Source: Malania oleifera
Taxonomy: Eukaryota; Streptophyta; Magnoliopsida; Santalales; Ximeniaceae
Length of the DNA stretch: 64,000 nucleotides
Assembly: GCF_029873635.1 (NCBI RefSeq)
Contig: NC_080421.1
Location: 2,728,001-2,792,000 of the forward strand
Direction: 5' to 3'
The notes beneath the pieces are model-generated. The model saw only the letters and a program-made list of their open reading frames with translations. It made no database searches and was not told the origin of the DNA. The position numbers and the translations under genes are program-made. Below are positions 1-12,035 of this stretch, piece after piece. Each line of letters opens with the position of its first letter. The stretch's first letter is position 1.

Positions 1-774
1 CAAAGGATCAGTCTCCCCAGAAAGATGAGCAAAGACTTCATGGCTAAGGTACCATATGCCTCAGCCGTTGGAAGTCTAATGTATGCTATGGTTGGTACCA
101 GACCAGATATTGGCCAAGTGGGAGCTGTCAGCAGGTATATGTCAAATCCAGGGAAGACACACTAGGAAGTAGTGAAGTGGATTTTGAGATATCTACGTGG
201 CACTATTGATAAGTGCCTATGTTTCGGCAAAAGCGATTTGAAAATCCAAAGATTTGTAGATGTTGATTTTGCAGGTGAAATTGATCATCACAGAAGCACC
301 ACCGGGTATATATTCACTGTTGGCACAACAGCTGTTAGTTGAATGTCACAGATATAGAAGATTATTATTTTATCCACTATAAAAGCTGAGTATGTAGCAG
401 TGACAGAAACTAGTAAAGAGATGATTTGGTTTCAGAGTTTGTTAACAGAACTTGGATTAAAACAGGAGAGGAATGTTTTGTATAGTGACAGTCAAAGTGC
501 GATACATCTGACAAAGAACACCGCATTTCCAAAACTAAGCATATTGGATTGCGTTATCATTTCGCCAAATTTCTAATAGAGGACGACATGTTGACACTTG
601 AAAAAAAATCCAAGGTAGCAGAAATTTGGCAAATATGTTAACTAAGGTGGTGACTATAGAGAAGCTGAAGTTGTCTTCAACTTTAATTGGTCTTCATGCC
701 TAAAGACATATTTTGAGCACATCATTTATTCATGGTACTGGCTGAGGAGGCATCTCCGTCTCCAAGTGAGAGAT
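1..774 (+). pseudogene. Ty1/copia pol 3' end (RT tail and RNase H), decayed
   Basis: Frame 1 reads a Copia RT/RNase H junction: VPYASAVGSLMYAMV from position 49, then TRPDIGQ, a WILRYLRGT block, DFAGEIDHHRSTTGYIF and AEYVAVTE, ending near SDSQSAIHL. The order and spacing match the RNase H part of plant Copia polyproteins. In-frame stops follow KTH and AVS, and the frame is lost near 530, where the conserved TKHI motif continues in another frame. The element enters from outside the window, so gag, integrase and most of RT are not seen. A purine-rich tract (CCAAGTGAGAGA, about 762-773) just before the LTR is the likely polypurine tract. It is a dead copy. The clade is not certain; it is of the Tork/SIRE-like kind. 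Confidence 0.9.
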
Positions 775-981
775 TGTTGTGCTAGAGCCAGGAGACGCTA
801 AGCTGGAGACGCGTTGTAATAACCCCAAAAAGGGATATAGAAGATTAGTGGAGTGATTCCAAAAAAAAAAATAATTAATTAATTAATCGGATTAAAAAAA
901 GAAAAAAAATAAGAAAAAAATAATTAAAATTTATTTTTATTTTTATTAATAAAATATATTATTATTAATATTAATTAAATA

Positions 982-1029
<48 letters not shown>

Positions 1030-1105
1030 CCCGAAGGAAGGAAATAAATTTTTTTCTTCTTTTGCAGGAAGATTCCTGCACCAGACCCTCCCATAGTTCT
1101 CTGAA

Positions 1106-1138
<33 letters not shown>

Positions 1139-3967
1139 CTCTCATTCTCTCTCCCTCTCTCCTCGATTTCATGACGAATTTTTGCCCGATCGAAAATCGG
1201 AAGATATCGCCGAACTCCATTCTCCGCTGCTGTCATTTCTACCGAAGCGGATTAGTGGTAGGAGCGGCGTAGACGTATCCCCTAGGATAAGCCAATTTTC
1301 TCTTTTTCTTTAATTTCTTGCAAATTATAAGTCTGATTGACAAATGAACACCACCACGAGAATCTAGGGATGATTCTCTACAAGTCTAGCGAGACGATTC
1401 TCTACAAGTCTAGCGGGACGGAATTCTCGTGGGGTCGTCATGGGCAAAACCCTAAATTTGGGGTACGAGGGTTATTAAGGGACTTATTTTAAATTAATTA
1501 GGATTAATTTAGAAATGATAAAATGTTGAGCATCTAGAGTTGAAGTAGAATTTTTGAAATTTAGGGCCTAGGTGAGCGCCATGGGTGTAATTTTGGGACC
1601 CACATGCAAAATTCAGAAAATTAAGTGGGGGTGTCAATTATTAGTTTAAATGTTAATTTGAGGTATATGGGGCCTAGGGAAGGCTAGATGGGTAGTATTT
1701 TGGGGAAATAAATTAATTAACTTGGGAAAAATGCAAATTACAGGAGTTGAGTTTCGGGCGTTAAGGGCATAGGATTTGGGTCCTAACGAGACTCTCAGTA
1801 AGTCAGGTAAGTAGAATAAATTATAGCAACATTTTTAGAATTACCGTTTGAATTAATATATGAAAATGAGCATATTGTATTTTGCTTGAAAATTATTATG
1901 ATACAAATATCAGATAAATTGTGTGGCATTTGAGTAGTATTAATTTGTGATGCTTTGGAGTCTGAAACTAATATATGATGAATATTAGATGAAAACTGTG
2001 TGGCACATGACATGTGTTGAAAAATGTGAAATATAACGATGGGTATTTTCTAAAAATATTGAAATGTGAATGATTGATGTGATTAGTGAAAAATAATGGA
2101 ATGTGGTATTTATTTGTGAGTGGAAATTATTTGCATGAGAAATGAGTTTGTACAAATTACTGATATGAGTATTTTGGAAAAATGTGAAAATACGTGAAAT
2201 ATAATATATATTATTACGAGATGATGAAATATGCACAGAAAGTGATGAGAATATTTATGTTGAACTGAATTGTGATATACTGAAATATTATTAATGAAAT
2301 GTCAATACCGCATAATGATTGCGGGTATGTGGTAGTGAACCCTGATGGATGGTTATAATATTAAGTACAGTACCGTTGCTAATGGTGTTAGTGCAACCAC
2401 ACGGACTCTTGGAGCATGTGGCGTGATAGTCGACTGAGTCATTTTGTAGGGTTGTTGGGCCCCCTGAGTCCGGATCAGGGTTATAGGCCGGTCAGTCGTA
2501 CTACAGATGCGATATGTGATATGATATTTTGATCTAACCGGGTCGGCCAACCACGGTTAGATCCAGCCTTCGGGCCACACAACCTTGACCATGGGGGGAA
2601 GCATGGCGTGGATAGAAAGATCCTTAGGGTGGCCATGAGTTACAGACATGATGTTGGTATTTGATACCAAGGATACTCATGAGCCGGAAAGTAAAATGGA
2701 AATGGAAAGTGAAAGAATGATAAAATTGGTTAAAATGAGAAATGAAAGAAATAATGGAAATTGAGAAATAAAGAATGTTAAATATGAGAAATGAACAGTG
2801 TGAGTTAATGACATAAATAATTGAGGCGAAGTGAAACTCTCCGCCTAAGGGCTTATTGAGTAAGGTGAGTGTCCTAATAGGTATCAGATGTGGTCATACC
2901 TAACTGCATAACGTGTTAGGGTAGAGGAAAGCTACTTGTATGGGTGGGTAATCTTTCCTATTCTCAGGAACTTCGTAGGTAAAAATGTGTTGGAATGATT
3001 GGTTTTGAGAAATGGTTTTTAAGCTTATAAAAGCTTGTGTTGTATATCTATATGATTATGAGAATTTGCATATCAGTGTATTTTCTCAGATGAAATGATG
3101 GTTTGAAAAGTAAAGTGTATTATAACTGAACTCATATGGCCACACACTGTAAATAATTTATTCCTTCTTACTGAGATGTGTCTCACCCAAATTATCTAAA
3201 TTTTTCAAGGAACGGGGATAGATCGGGTGATAGAGCTCCGTGATCATAGGGAGCTGAGACCCTGACACACACAGAGTGAGTTTTTGGTGGACTAGAGAGG
3301 TGTGATTCCCTAGGGTTGTATTGTTTTTGGGTATGAGATAGTATCATATATATGTGTATGTTGATACTTTGAGTATTGTATTGGATGATATAAATATACT
3401 GTCTTCCGCTGTTAGGTTATATAAATAAAAGAACTTTTTACCCAATACCCAGGGCGAGTCGGATCGTATGAATGATCGTAGGATTGTTGACGTGACCGAT
3501 TTATAGATGTTGTTGATGATGTGTAATTTATTTATTATTGGAAAAAAATTTGTACGAAAATCGGGGCGTCACACGCGTGAGGAGTTGGAGACATGTTGCA
3601 AGTTGGAGATGTTATCCACCATTTAATTAAGATAAATGACGCGTTGCAAGCTGGAGCTGTTATCCGCCATTTAATTTAGATGGAGGAAACCTCTCATGTT
3701 TTATTTATTGTATTTAATTGTAATTGATTATCAGCCTTATAAATAGAGGAGCTGTGGAGAGTTGTAATATGCACAAAGAAGATACAAAGAAGAAAAGAGA
3801 GGAAGAAAAGAGTGTGAGGGAGAGAGTGAGGGGAAGAAGAGAGTTGTATTTCTTTTTGGTGATTTTTAGTGAATTTGTGGTGTGCTCCGTGGACGTAGTT
3901 TGATCTTGACCGAACCACGTAAATCTCTGGTGTTCTAATTTTTTTGATTGCTCACAGGGTCCTAACA
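775..3967 (+). mobile_element. 3' LTR of Copia element A, split by a nested solo LTR
   Basis: The LTR begins TGTTGTGCTAGAG right after the polypurine tract and ends ...CCTAACA at 3967, giving complementary TGTT/AACA termini. It is interrupted at 815-3573 by a gypsy solo LTR. Without the insert (and one copy of its target duplication) it is about 430 bp. The right part has a TATA box (TTATAAATAG, about 3735) and a GA-rich transcribed leader. The exact right border is inferred from the termini only, because the flanking target duplication lies outside the window at the element's other end. Confidence 0.75.
815..3573 (+). mobile_element. Solo LTR 1 of a long-LTR gypsy family
   Basis: It starts TGTAATAACCCC and ends GGGGCGTCACA, the TG...CA ends of an LTR. 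It is flanked by perfect 5-bp direct repeats, CGCGT, at 810-814 and 3574-3578. No gag or pol lies inside its 2759 bp, so it is a solo LTR left by LTR-LTR recombination. It holds a TAT microsatellite (about 982-1029) and a CT-rich tract (about 1107-1156), the latter probably in the transcribed leader. Internal blocks (TAACGTGTTAGGGTAGAGG, CTTGTATGGGTGGGTAA) are shared with solo LTR 4 at 35636-38108, so these two belong to one subfamily. Confidence 0.9.
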
Positions 3968-6900
3968 GAGTCTCCTTTGGATGTTGATTTTGATGTTTCT
4001 GATTTTTTTGAGGATCCTAGTGGCAAAATTGATCATTTGATTGGGGATGGAAATGTCTACTATTAAATTATCTTCATGTTTATGTTATTTTGAAAAAATT
4101 AACTTATGTAATTTTTTTATTAAAAGTTTTACATACAATATGCTTGGTAATATTTTGTTATCTTTCCTAAATCTTAAATTTTATTTTTCATTTACTAGAT
4201 CATATAAAATAAACTTGATAAAATGGAGGATGACATGTGTTTGATGGACAGTGGCACGACTCACACAATTCTTTGTGTTAAAAAATATTTCTTGCAATTA
4301 ACATTAACTGAAATTAATGTTAATACAATATCTGGCTCTGCAAATGTAATAGAGGGCTCTAGAAGAGTTCAAATTATGTTTCCAAATAGGACAAAATTGT
4401 ATATTGATGATGCGTTGTATTCTAGTATATCTCGAAGAAATCTACTAAGTTTTAAAGATATAAGTCGCAATGGACATCATGATAAAACCAAAAATGAAGG
4501 AGATATGGAATATCTTTTTATTACATCTATAGTTTCAAACCAGAAGATCATATTAGAAAAATTTTCAAGTTTTTCATCTAGTCTATACTTCACAAAAATA
4601 AGGATTGTTGAATCAAATTTTATGCACCGGAAGTGCTCCGAGCCTAAAAGTTTTATACTTTGACATAATCGTCTTGGTCATCCTGTTTCAACTATGATGC
4701 GACAAATTATTGAAAATACACATGGACATCTGTTAAAGAATCATAAAGTTCTTTTACCTAGTGATTATTTTTGTATTTCTTGTGCTCAAGGAAAACTACT
4801 TGTTGACCTTCTTCATCCAAATTACCTTTAGAGTCTCCATCTTTTCTACAAAGAATATAAGGAGATATTTGTGGCTCAATCCATCCATCTTGCGGACCAT
4901 TTCGATATTTCATGGTTTTAATTGATGCTTCTACTCGATGATCACATGTTTGTCTACTTTCAACTTGTAATGTTGTTTTTGCTAAATTTCTTGCTCAAAT
5001 AATAAAGTTAAGATCAAGTTTTCTTGATCATCCCATTCAGATTGTCCGTTTAGATAATGCAGGTGAATTTTATTCAAAAGCATTTTATGACTATTGCATG
5101 TCAATAGGAATAAGTGTTGAACATTCTATTGCACATGTTCATACAGAAAATGGTTTAGCGGAATCCTTCATTAAGCGTTTATAATTTATTGTTAGACCTA
5201 TGCTTATGCGATCAAAGCTTCCTGCATCTACTTGGGTTCATGCTATAGTGCATGCCACATCTTTGATTAGAATTAGACCAACTACATATCACAAGTTTTC
5301 ACTTTCACAGCTTGTGTTTAACCACCTACCTAATATATCTCATCTTAGAATTTTTGGTTGTATAGTATATGTTCCTATTGCACTTGCGCAACGAAGTAAA
5401 ATGGAACTACAATGTCAGCTTGGTATTTATGTTGGCTTTGATTCTCCTTCTATCATTAGATATCTTGAACCACTAACAGATGATCTTTTTAGAGTAAGAT
5501 TTCTAGATTGTCAATTTGATAAATCAGTTTTCCAGTCATTAGGAGAAGAAAAAGGTAAAGGATTAAAAACACAAGAATTGTGTTGGAACACACCAACTTT
5601 GTCTAATCTTGATACATGCACAAATCAATGTGAACTTGAAGTTCAAAGAATAATTCATTTGCAGAATACTGCAAATCAATAGCCAGATATTTTTACAGAC
5701 ACCAAAAAGGTCACTCAATCACATGTTCCGACCGCAAATATTCTTGCTAGATTGATTATTTCTGAAGAACACCCAATGGGAATAGCATCTAATGAATCTA
5801 AAATGTGCTAGAAGTGTGGTAGACCAATTGGTGCAAAAGGATACTGTTCCTCAAAAGAAAAGGGAAATGAATAAAAGTGACACTCCAAAAGAGGTCATTA
5901 ACACTCAAGATGTTAAAATAAATATAGATCAACAATCCCATATTTCCACAGAAGCAACACCAGAAGTGTTTCCAGTACTGGAAAATTATGAGATCTCATT
6001 AAAATTTGGAAATATGCAGAGAAGAAATGAAGTTGTTGTTGACAATGTGTTTGCATATGCGATTACTTCAGAAATTATTAATGATAATGAGCCTGAGCCT
6101 CAAACTGCAGAAGAATGTCGATATCGAAATGATTGGCCAAAATAAAAAAAGGCAATACAGGCTGACCTAGACTCATTAGCCAAACGTAAGGTATTTGGAC
6201 CAGTAGTCCAAACACTTGAGAATGCCAAACATGTTGGGTATAATGAGTTTTTATATGTAAAATAAATGAAATGAATGAAATTGTGAGATACAAGGGGCGT
6301 CTTGTAGCACAAGGTCTCTCACAAAGGTCTGGTATATATTATAATGAGACTTATTCCCCTGTTATGGATGTAGTTACTTTTAGATTTCTGATTAGATTAA
6401 CTATTTCTGAAGGACTTGACATTCTCCTTATCGATGTAGTAATAGCTTACTTGTATGGCTTATTGGATAATGACATATATATGAAAATCCCTGAAGAATT
6501 TAAAATGTCTGAAGCATATAATCCAAAACAATGACAAATATATTCTGTTAAATTACAAAAATCCTTGTATGGATTGAAGCAATCTGGACGAATGTGGTAC
6601 AATCATTTAAGTGAATATTTGTTGAAAATTGGATATGAAAATAATCTTATCTATCCTTGTATTTTTATCAAAAATATAAATTCTGAATTTGCTATAGTCG
6701 CAATTTATGTTGATGACATAAACATAGTAGGAGATAAGAGATCTCAACGACTGCTGACTATTTAATGAAAGAATTTGAAATGAAGGATCTTGGGAAGACA
6801 AAATTTTGTCTTGGTTTTCAAGTTGAACATTTAATAGGCAGAATTCTTATTCGTCAATCATCTTATGTAGAAAAAATCTTGAAACAATTTTTTATGGATA

Positions 6901-9900
6901 AATCTTATCGATTAAGCTCCTCGATGGTTGTTCGTTTACTTGATGTGAAAAAGAATCTTTTTTATCCTTGAGAAGATGATGAACAAATCCTTGGTCCTGA
7001 AGTACCCTATCTATAACGACCCGGAAAATTTTAAATAATTACAATAATAAGAAGGATAGAAGGGAAGGAAAAAGAAATTTTTAAAAGGTGACAGCGAACA
7101 ATTGTCGACAAACCAACTAGTCTCGTCGACGAGCATTTTGTTTTGGCTTGTCGATGAGGGCACATATCTCGTTGATGAGGAATTACCGAAAGGCGTTTTC
7201 ATATGACTAAAATTCGTCGACGAGTTTGTTGTTTCGTCGCCGAACTTTGTACTAGGACTCGTCGACGAATCCTTGCCTATAAATAGCGAATTCTTTCATT
7301 TCAACGCGAAATCTTTTGCATGTATCCTCTCTCTTACTAGAATTTCGGCCCTACTACCTTCTCTCTTTGATTCCGAGTCGGATTTAGCTCGGTTCGACAA
7401 TTGGAAGCTACCACGAGACTCCTTGGAAAATTCTCTGTAATATAGGCAGAGTGGATTTTCGATTTGAGAAGTTTAAGAAACATCCCAAAACCAGGGTAAG
7501 TGAAATAATTTAAGGCTTTATTATTATTTTTAGGTATTTGGAGCCTAGGAAGTATTATATGGCTATTTTCCTGAGATTTAAGGAATTCAAAATTTTTGGA
7601 ATACAGGGTCTCGTTTTGTTGCTTTTAGGCCAAATCCCGATGAGCAGGTAAAGGGAAATATTTTATAATAGCTTTTTAATAATTTTAAGACGACTAATAT
7701 TGGGTTTAATTTCTACATATTTAGGTATAATTTTCTGAACCATGCTGGTATTGAAAATAGTGTTTTTTTAAATATATATTATATTGAGAAAAATCGTGTG
7801 GTTGAAACCATCTTTGTTAATTAAATGATTGTGAGCATTGTGGAATGGTGAATCATTGAGACTGCGAATATTGTTTGGTTGTGATTTCTGCCTGGTTGAA
7901 TATACTGGCTTATTGTGGATACTGATGTTGTGTATACTATGGTAGAACTGTGGATGTGCTGAATGATTGGTTTGTTGTTGACTTGTGTTGTGGTTCATGT
8001 AAATTGGGATATAGCGTTGGCCGTGGTATAAGGAGGTCGTTATATCGTACTTGGTATAACCGTCATATAACGTTGGCAGTAGTATGAGGACGTTGGCAGT
8101 AGTATGAGGAGGTTGTTATATATGCGTTTATATTGGGAGGTAAACATTGGGAATGGTATGAGGAGGTTGTTTACCTATATATTTACCATGATCAGGGTTT
8201 TGTTTTGAAACTTGTGTGATTGGTTTGTCTTGTATGGACCAGTCCTGTGTGGACATGTATGCAATATTTTTTATAGTCTTGTGTGGACCAATCCTGTGTG
8301 GACCTATATGTTGTATGATTGATTAGTCCTGTGTGGACATGTATGCAATACGTTTGATAGTCCTGTGTAGACATTGTAATCTGTGTGTTTATAGATCCTT
8401 TGTGGGTATGATTGAAGACTGTATGATTATCTTGTGTGGATTGTTAGTGATATGTCTAAATGTGTGGAGTTCTGTGAAATGAATATTGTTGGCTGCGTGT
8501 GACTTTAATTAATTAAGTATTTTTTGGTAAAGTAGATTACTCCACTCGAGAGCTTGTTGAGAAAGGCGAGTACTCTAGTAATTATTTGGGGATACCAGAG
8601 TAGAGGGAGGCCACTTGTATGGGCGGGTGACCTTCCCTATTCTCGGTGACTTTCCCTAGATACACAACCCAAGGGCTTACTGAGAAAGGTGAGTGCCCTA
8701 GTGTTAGCACTAGAGCAGAGAGAATCTACTTGTATGGGCGGGTAGACTTCCCTATTCTCAGGAATTATCAGTAAAATATTTATGTATGTGGGCATGTGAT
8801 TGGATGACAAAGACGTTGACCATGGTGTGATTATGGGCGTGATATTTTGACTACTAGTGGATTGTGAACATGTTTGCATGGATATTTTAATTATATATTA
8901 AACACTTCAGCCACACATTGTTATAAATTATTTCTCCCTTACTGAGAGGTGTCTTACCCAGTTGATGACTTAAACTTTTTAGGTCATCCAAGTGATCGAG
9001 CTTAGATAGCTCCAGGGCGGAGAAGTTTTGTGAGTGATACCTGAATGGTTATGTTTTAGTTTTTATGTTTTATATATTTTATTTAGGTTTCTGTAATATG
9101 AAGAATGAGGTTGTAATTATTATGGAACCGCATGTGTAAATATAGAACTCTGGTATATTTTGTTGAGGTTATTTTGTTATTTCCACTACGTGAATGGTAT
9201 CAGAGATGCGTGATAGACTCTTAACTCTCCGGACCCCATGTGCGGGTTCGGGGTGATACACTGTCTTAGTGCAATAGGAGCATTCTTGTATCTTGCAAAT
9301 TGCACTAGACTAGATATAGCTTTTGCGGTAAATTTGCTTGCAAGGTTTAGTTCCACACCAACTCAGAGACATTGGAATGGAGTAAAACATGTTTTTCGTT
9401 ATCTCTGTGGCACATCTGATATGAGTTTGTTTTACTTAAAGGGAGCAAAGTCTGTATTGAAAGGATATGCTGATGCTAGATATCTTTCTCATCCTCATAA
9501 ACCTCGATCACAAACATGCTATATCTTTACATGTGGTGATACTATTATCTCATGACGATCTGTAAAACAAACGATCACCGCTACTTCTTCAAACCATTCA
9601 AAAATATTGGGAGTTCATGAAACAAATCGTGAATGTGTATGGTTAAAACTATAATCCAACAAATTAAAGGGACAAGTGGATTATCACTAGAGAATGACAA
9701 ACCAACAATATTGTATGAGGACAATGCAGCATGTATTGCACAAATCAAAGATGGGTACATAAAAGGTGATATAACTAAACATATTTCACCTAAGTTTTTT
9801 ACACTCATGAACTTCTGAAGAAAGGAGATGTTGACATTTGCAAAATTTGTTCAAGTGACAACTCAAAAAATCTATTCACAAAAGAATTGTCAACTTCAAT

Positions 9901-10088
9901 TTTCAAAAGGCATGTACATAACATTAGAATGCAACAACTTAAGGACATTTCTTAATTGATTGTATTTTTTTGGAGAATTATAAATATTGTACTCTTTTTC
10001 CTTCGTTAAGGTTTTGTCCCACAGGGTTTTCCAATTAGTGAAGGTTTTAACGAGGCATATTTATAGTGTATAGTCATCTAAGGGAAAG
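3968..10088 (+). pseudogene. Ty1/copia element B internal region (PR-IN-RT-RNase H), decayed and 5'-truncated
   Basis: Polyprotein blocks occur in the usual Copia order. Aspartic protease: MDSGTTHTIL at about 4244. GAG-pre-integrase: HNRLGHP at about 4664. Integrase core with RLDNAGEFYSKAF at about 5046, AHVHTENGLAESF, and WVHAIVHATSLIRIRP. RT: RYKGRLVAQGLSQRSG at about 6286, then SLYGLKQSGRMWYNHL and AIYVDDINIVG. RNase H: SAIGAFLYLANCTRLDIAFAVN at about 9265. Many stops and frameshifts break it, e.g. after NPKQ (about 6532) and after CSEPKSFIL. There is no 5' LTR or PBS. The left end abuts the LTR of element A, so element A probably inserted into it. The polypurine tract AAGGGAAAG is at 10080-10088. 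A gypsy solo LTR occupies 7012-9260. Confidence 0.9.
7012..9260 (+). mobile_element. Solo LTR 2 of the gypsy family, inserted in Copia B
   Basis: This 2249-bp LTR runs from TATAACGACCCGG (first TG mutated to TA) to GGGGTGATACA. It is flanked by CTATC (7007-7011) and CTGTC (9261-9265), a 5-bp target duplication with one transition. Removing the LTR and one repeat rejoins Copia B in frame as ...VPYL-SAIGA..., which fixes the borders independently. It has a TATA box (CCTATAAATAG, about 7276-7286) preceded by a cluster of GTCGAC palindromes (7100-7265). It also contains short tandem arrays (8060-8120; CCTGTGTGGAC repeats 8225-8375) and two copies of a ~100-bp block (about 8540-8645 and 8665-8765). 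Confidence 0.9.
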
Positions 10089-10360
10089 TGTTGTAAAACG
10101 TGTATATTATACATGTGGATGACTATTTTGAAAATAGGTTATAATTTTTAGTATGTCCACATAATGATTCATTATGGAATTGACCTTTGGGATGCCAATA
10201 TAATCTTTACCTATATAAAGACATGTTTTACAACCAAAATGTATATATAAAGATAATTAGCAACATCTAGTTCTTGAAGAACTAGACGACTAAATTTCTA
10301 TAACTCCAAATTTCTTTACTTTAATCTTTTTTATATTTCTCTCTTTATTTATTTACAACA
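10089..10360 (+). mobile_element. 3' LTR of Copia element B
   Basis: This 272-bp segment begins TGTTGTAAAACG directly after the polypurine tract AAGGGAAAG and ends TTTACAACA, giving TGTTG/CAACA inverted ends typical of Copia LTRs. A CTATATAAAG TATA-like box lies near 10211. No matching 5' LTR is present, so the right border rests on the terminal motif. No convincing target duplication was found. Confidence 0.7.
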
Positions 10361-11987
10361 TTTTTTTCAAATTTGCAATAGTAGAGGGCATGCGGGCCTA
10401 CATATATGTATACCTGATATTCTCTGTTGTTGTGTGAACCTGTAATGTCACAGACTCACAATAAATAATATGACTATTTTTAAGAATTAGTTTTTTTTTT
10501 TAAATCAATTTTCTTAGATTAATCGAATTTTGATAAAATATTTTCATCAAGGTGGAGTTAATTGACACGCTTATTTTGGTAGTTAAGATTTACGTGACTA
10601 GATTGAATTAAAATAGCATTAGACTAGACTAGTTATGATAGTTATCTCATCCCATATTTGGAATTTAATGTTTCTAAAAGATAGGGTAATTATGTAAAAA
10701 GATTAGTATAATGAAAAGAACAAAGAGAAAATAAATGCCCGAGTACTTTATTTAGTTTTTATTTCTTATTTTTGGTTCCCAATGTATTAACCATACATTT
10801 GCAAGCCGGTGCTGAGAAAGGAACTAGCGAACCTTGTAAATGGATTGTTGTTCTCCATCATGGTTGAATTTTCCTTTTCTATCTTTTGATTTTTTATTTT
10901 TGGTCATATGAAGAGCCTAAAGTTATGTTTGGTTTAAGGAATATTTATTCTTAAGAGTAGGTTATTTTTAATAGATTACTTGCAATTAATTATACAATAA
11001 ATGAAATATTTTATGAGTCTATAATAATGAATAGATAAAGAAAAATTCTTTTCAAATTTCATTATGAGGATGTGTCGTTCTTTCTTATTATATCTTGAAT
11101 GAAATAATTAGGGATATATAAGGATTAATAATTTTCTAGATTCTCAAAATTTAAACTATATTTTATCTTATTTTATAGAATAATTATTTTACCAAATCAA
11201 ACGAGCCTTAAAAAACTTCTTCCTAACGAAATCTAAATATCGAAATACGTGTATCATACATCGAATTATACCTTACGTGGAAGCACGAACATCATTCAAG
11301 CATAACCAATAACTGTTTTTATATCTCTCCACTAAATATTGCCTTACGCACTTGTTAGGTGTCCATTCATTTAACTCAAGATCCTAAATCCGGCACTACG
11401 CCTCAACACCCAAAGGTCAAAAAGATGAGGAAAATGATTTTGCCACTTGGCGCGATGATATGAAAACAACAACAGTCGAGAAGACTTCTTCCCCATACTG
11501 TTTGGAATTAATTCCAGTGCCGCATGCGACGCTGGTACCATCCTGCTCTTCACTTTAGTTTCCATGCACGAATTTCACGTTCATATATATATATAACTTG
11601 AAATTTCAGTTGATTTAAAGTACTATGCTACAGTCCCAAATTCGAAATAAAAGTCACTCATTCATTGATATAGATAAAAATAAATTTAATATTTTTCTGA
11701 ATAAAATGTTTAGATTTAAAATTTCGGGATATAACTTTTTATTGAAAATAATATCTTATTATTTAAGTAAAAAAAACTAAAAAAAAATAATTTTATTATC
11801 TCAATAAATTTGTCAAAATATTAAAAGGGGCTCGAACGACATCGTGTCAACATTTATGCGTGTATGGACAAAGGGGCTTTGGCTTCACATAGAGATTAAA
11901 AATTCAATATGGCTTTCTACATTGAGCATTCTCCACCTCATAAGCCAGCATCAACCCCCACCCCCACAGGATCCATTTCCCAACCAC

Positions 11988-11990
<3 letters not shown>

Positions 11991-12032
<42 letters not shown>
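11991..12032. repeat. (TC)21 microsatellite
   Basis: Uninterrupted TC dinucleotide run of 42 bases. Confidence 0.97.

Positions 12033-12035
<3 letters not shown>

Noticed and set aside
946-1236. 96-codon frame with a poly-isoleucine tail
   Set aside because: It is a translation of the TAT microsatellite and GA/CT tract inside solo LTR 1.
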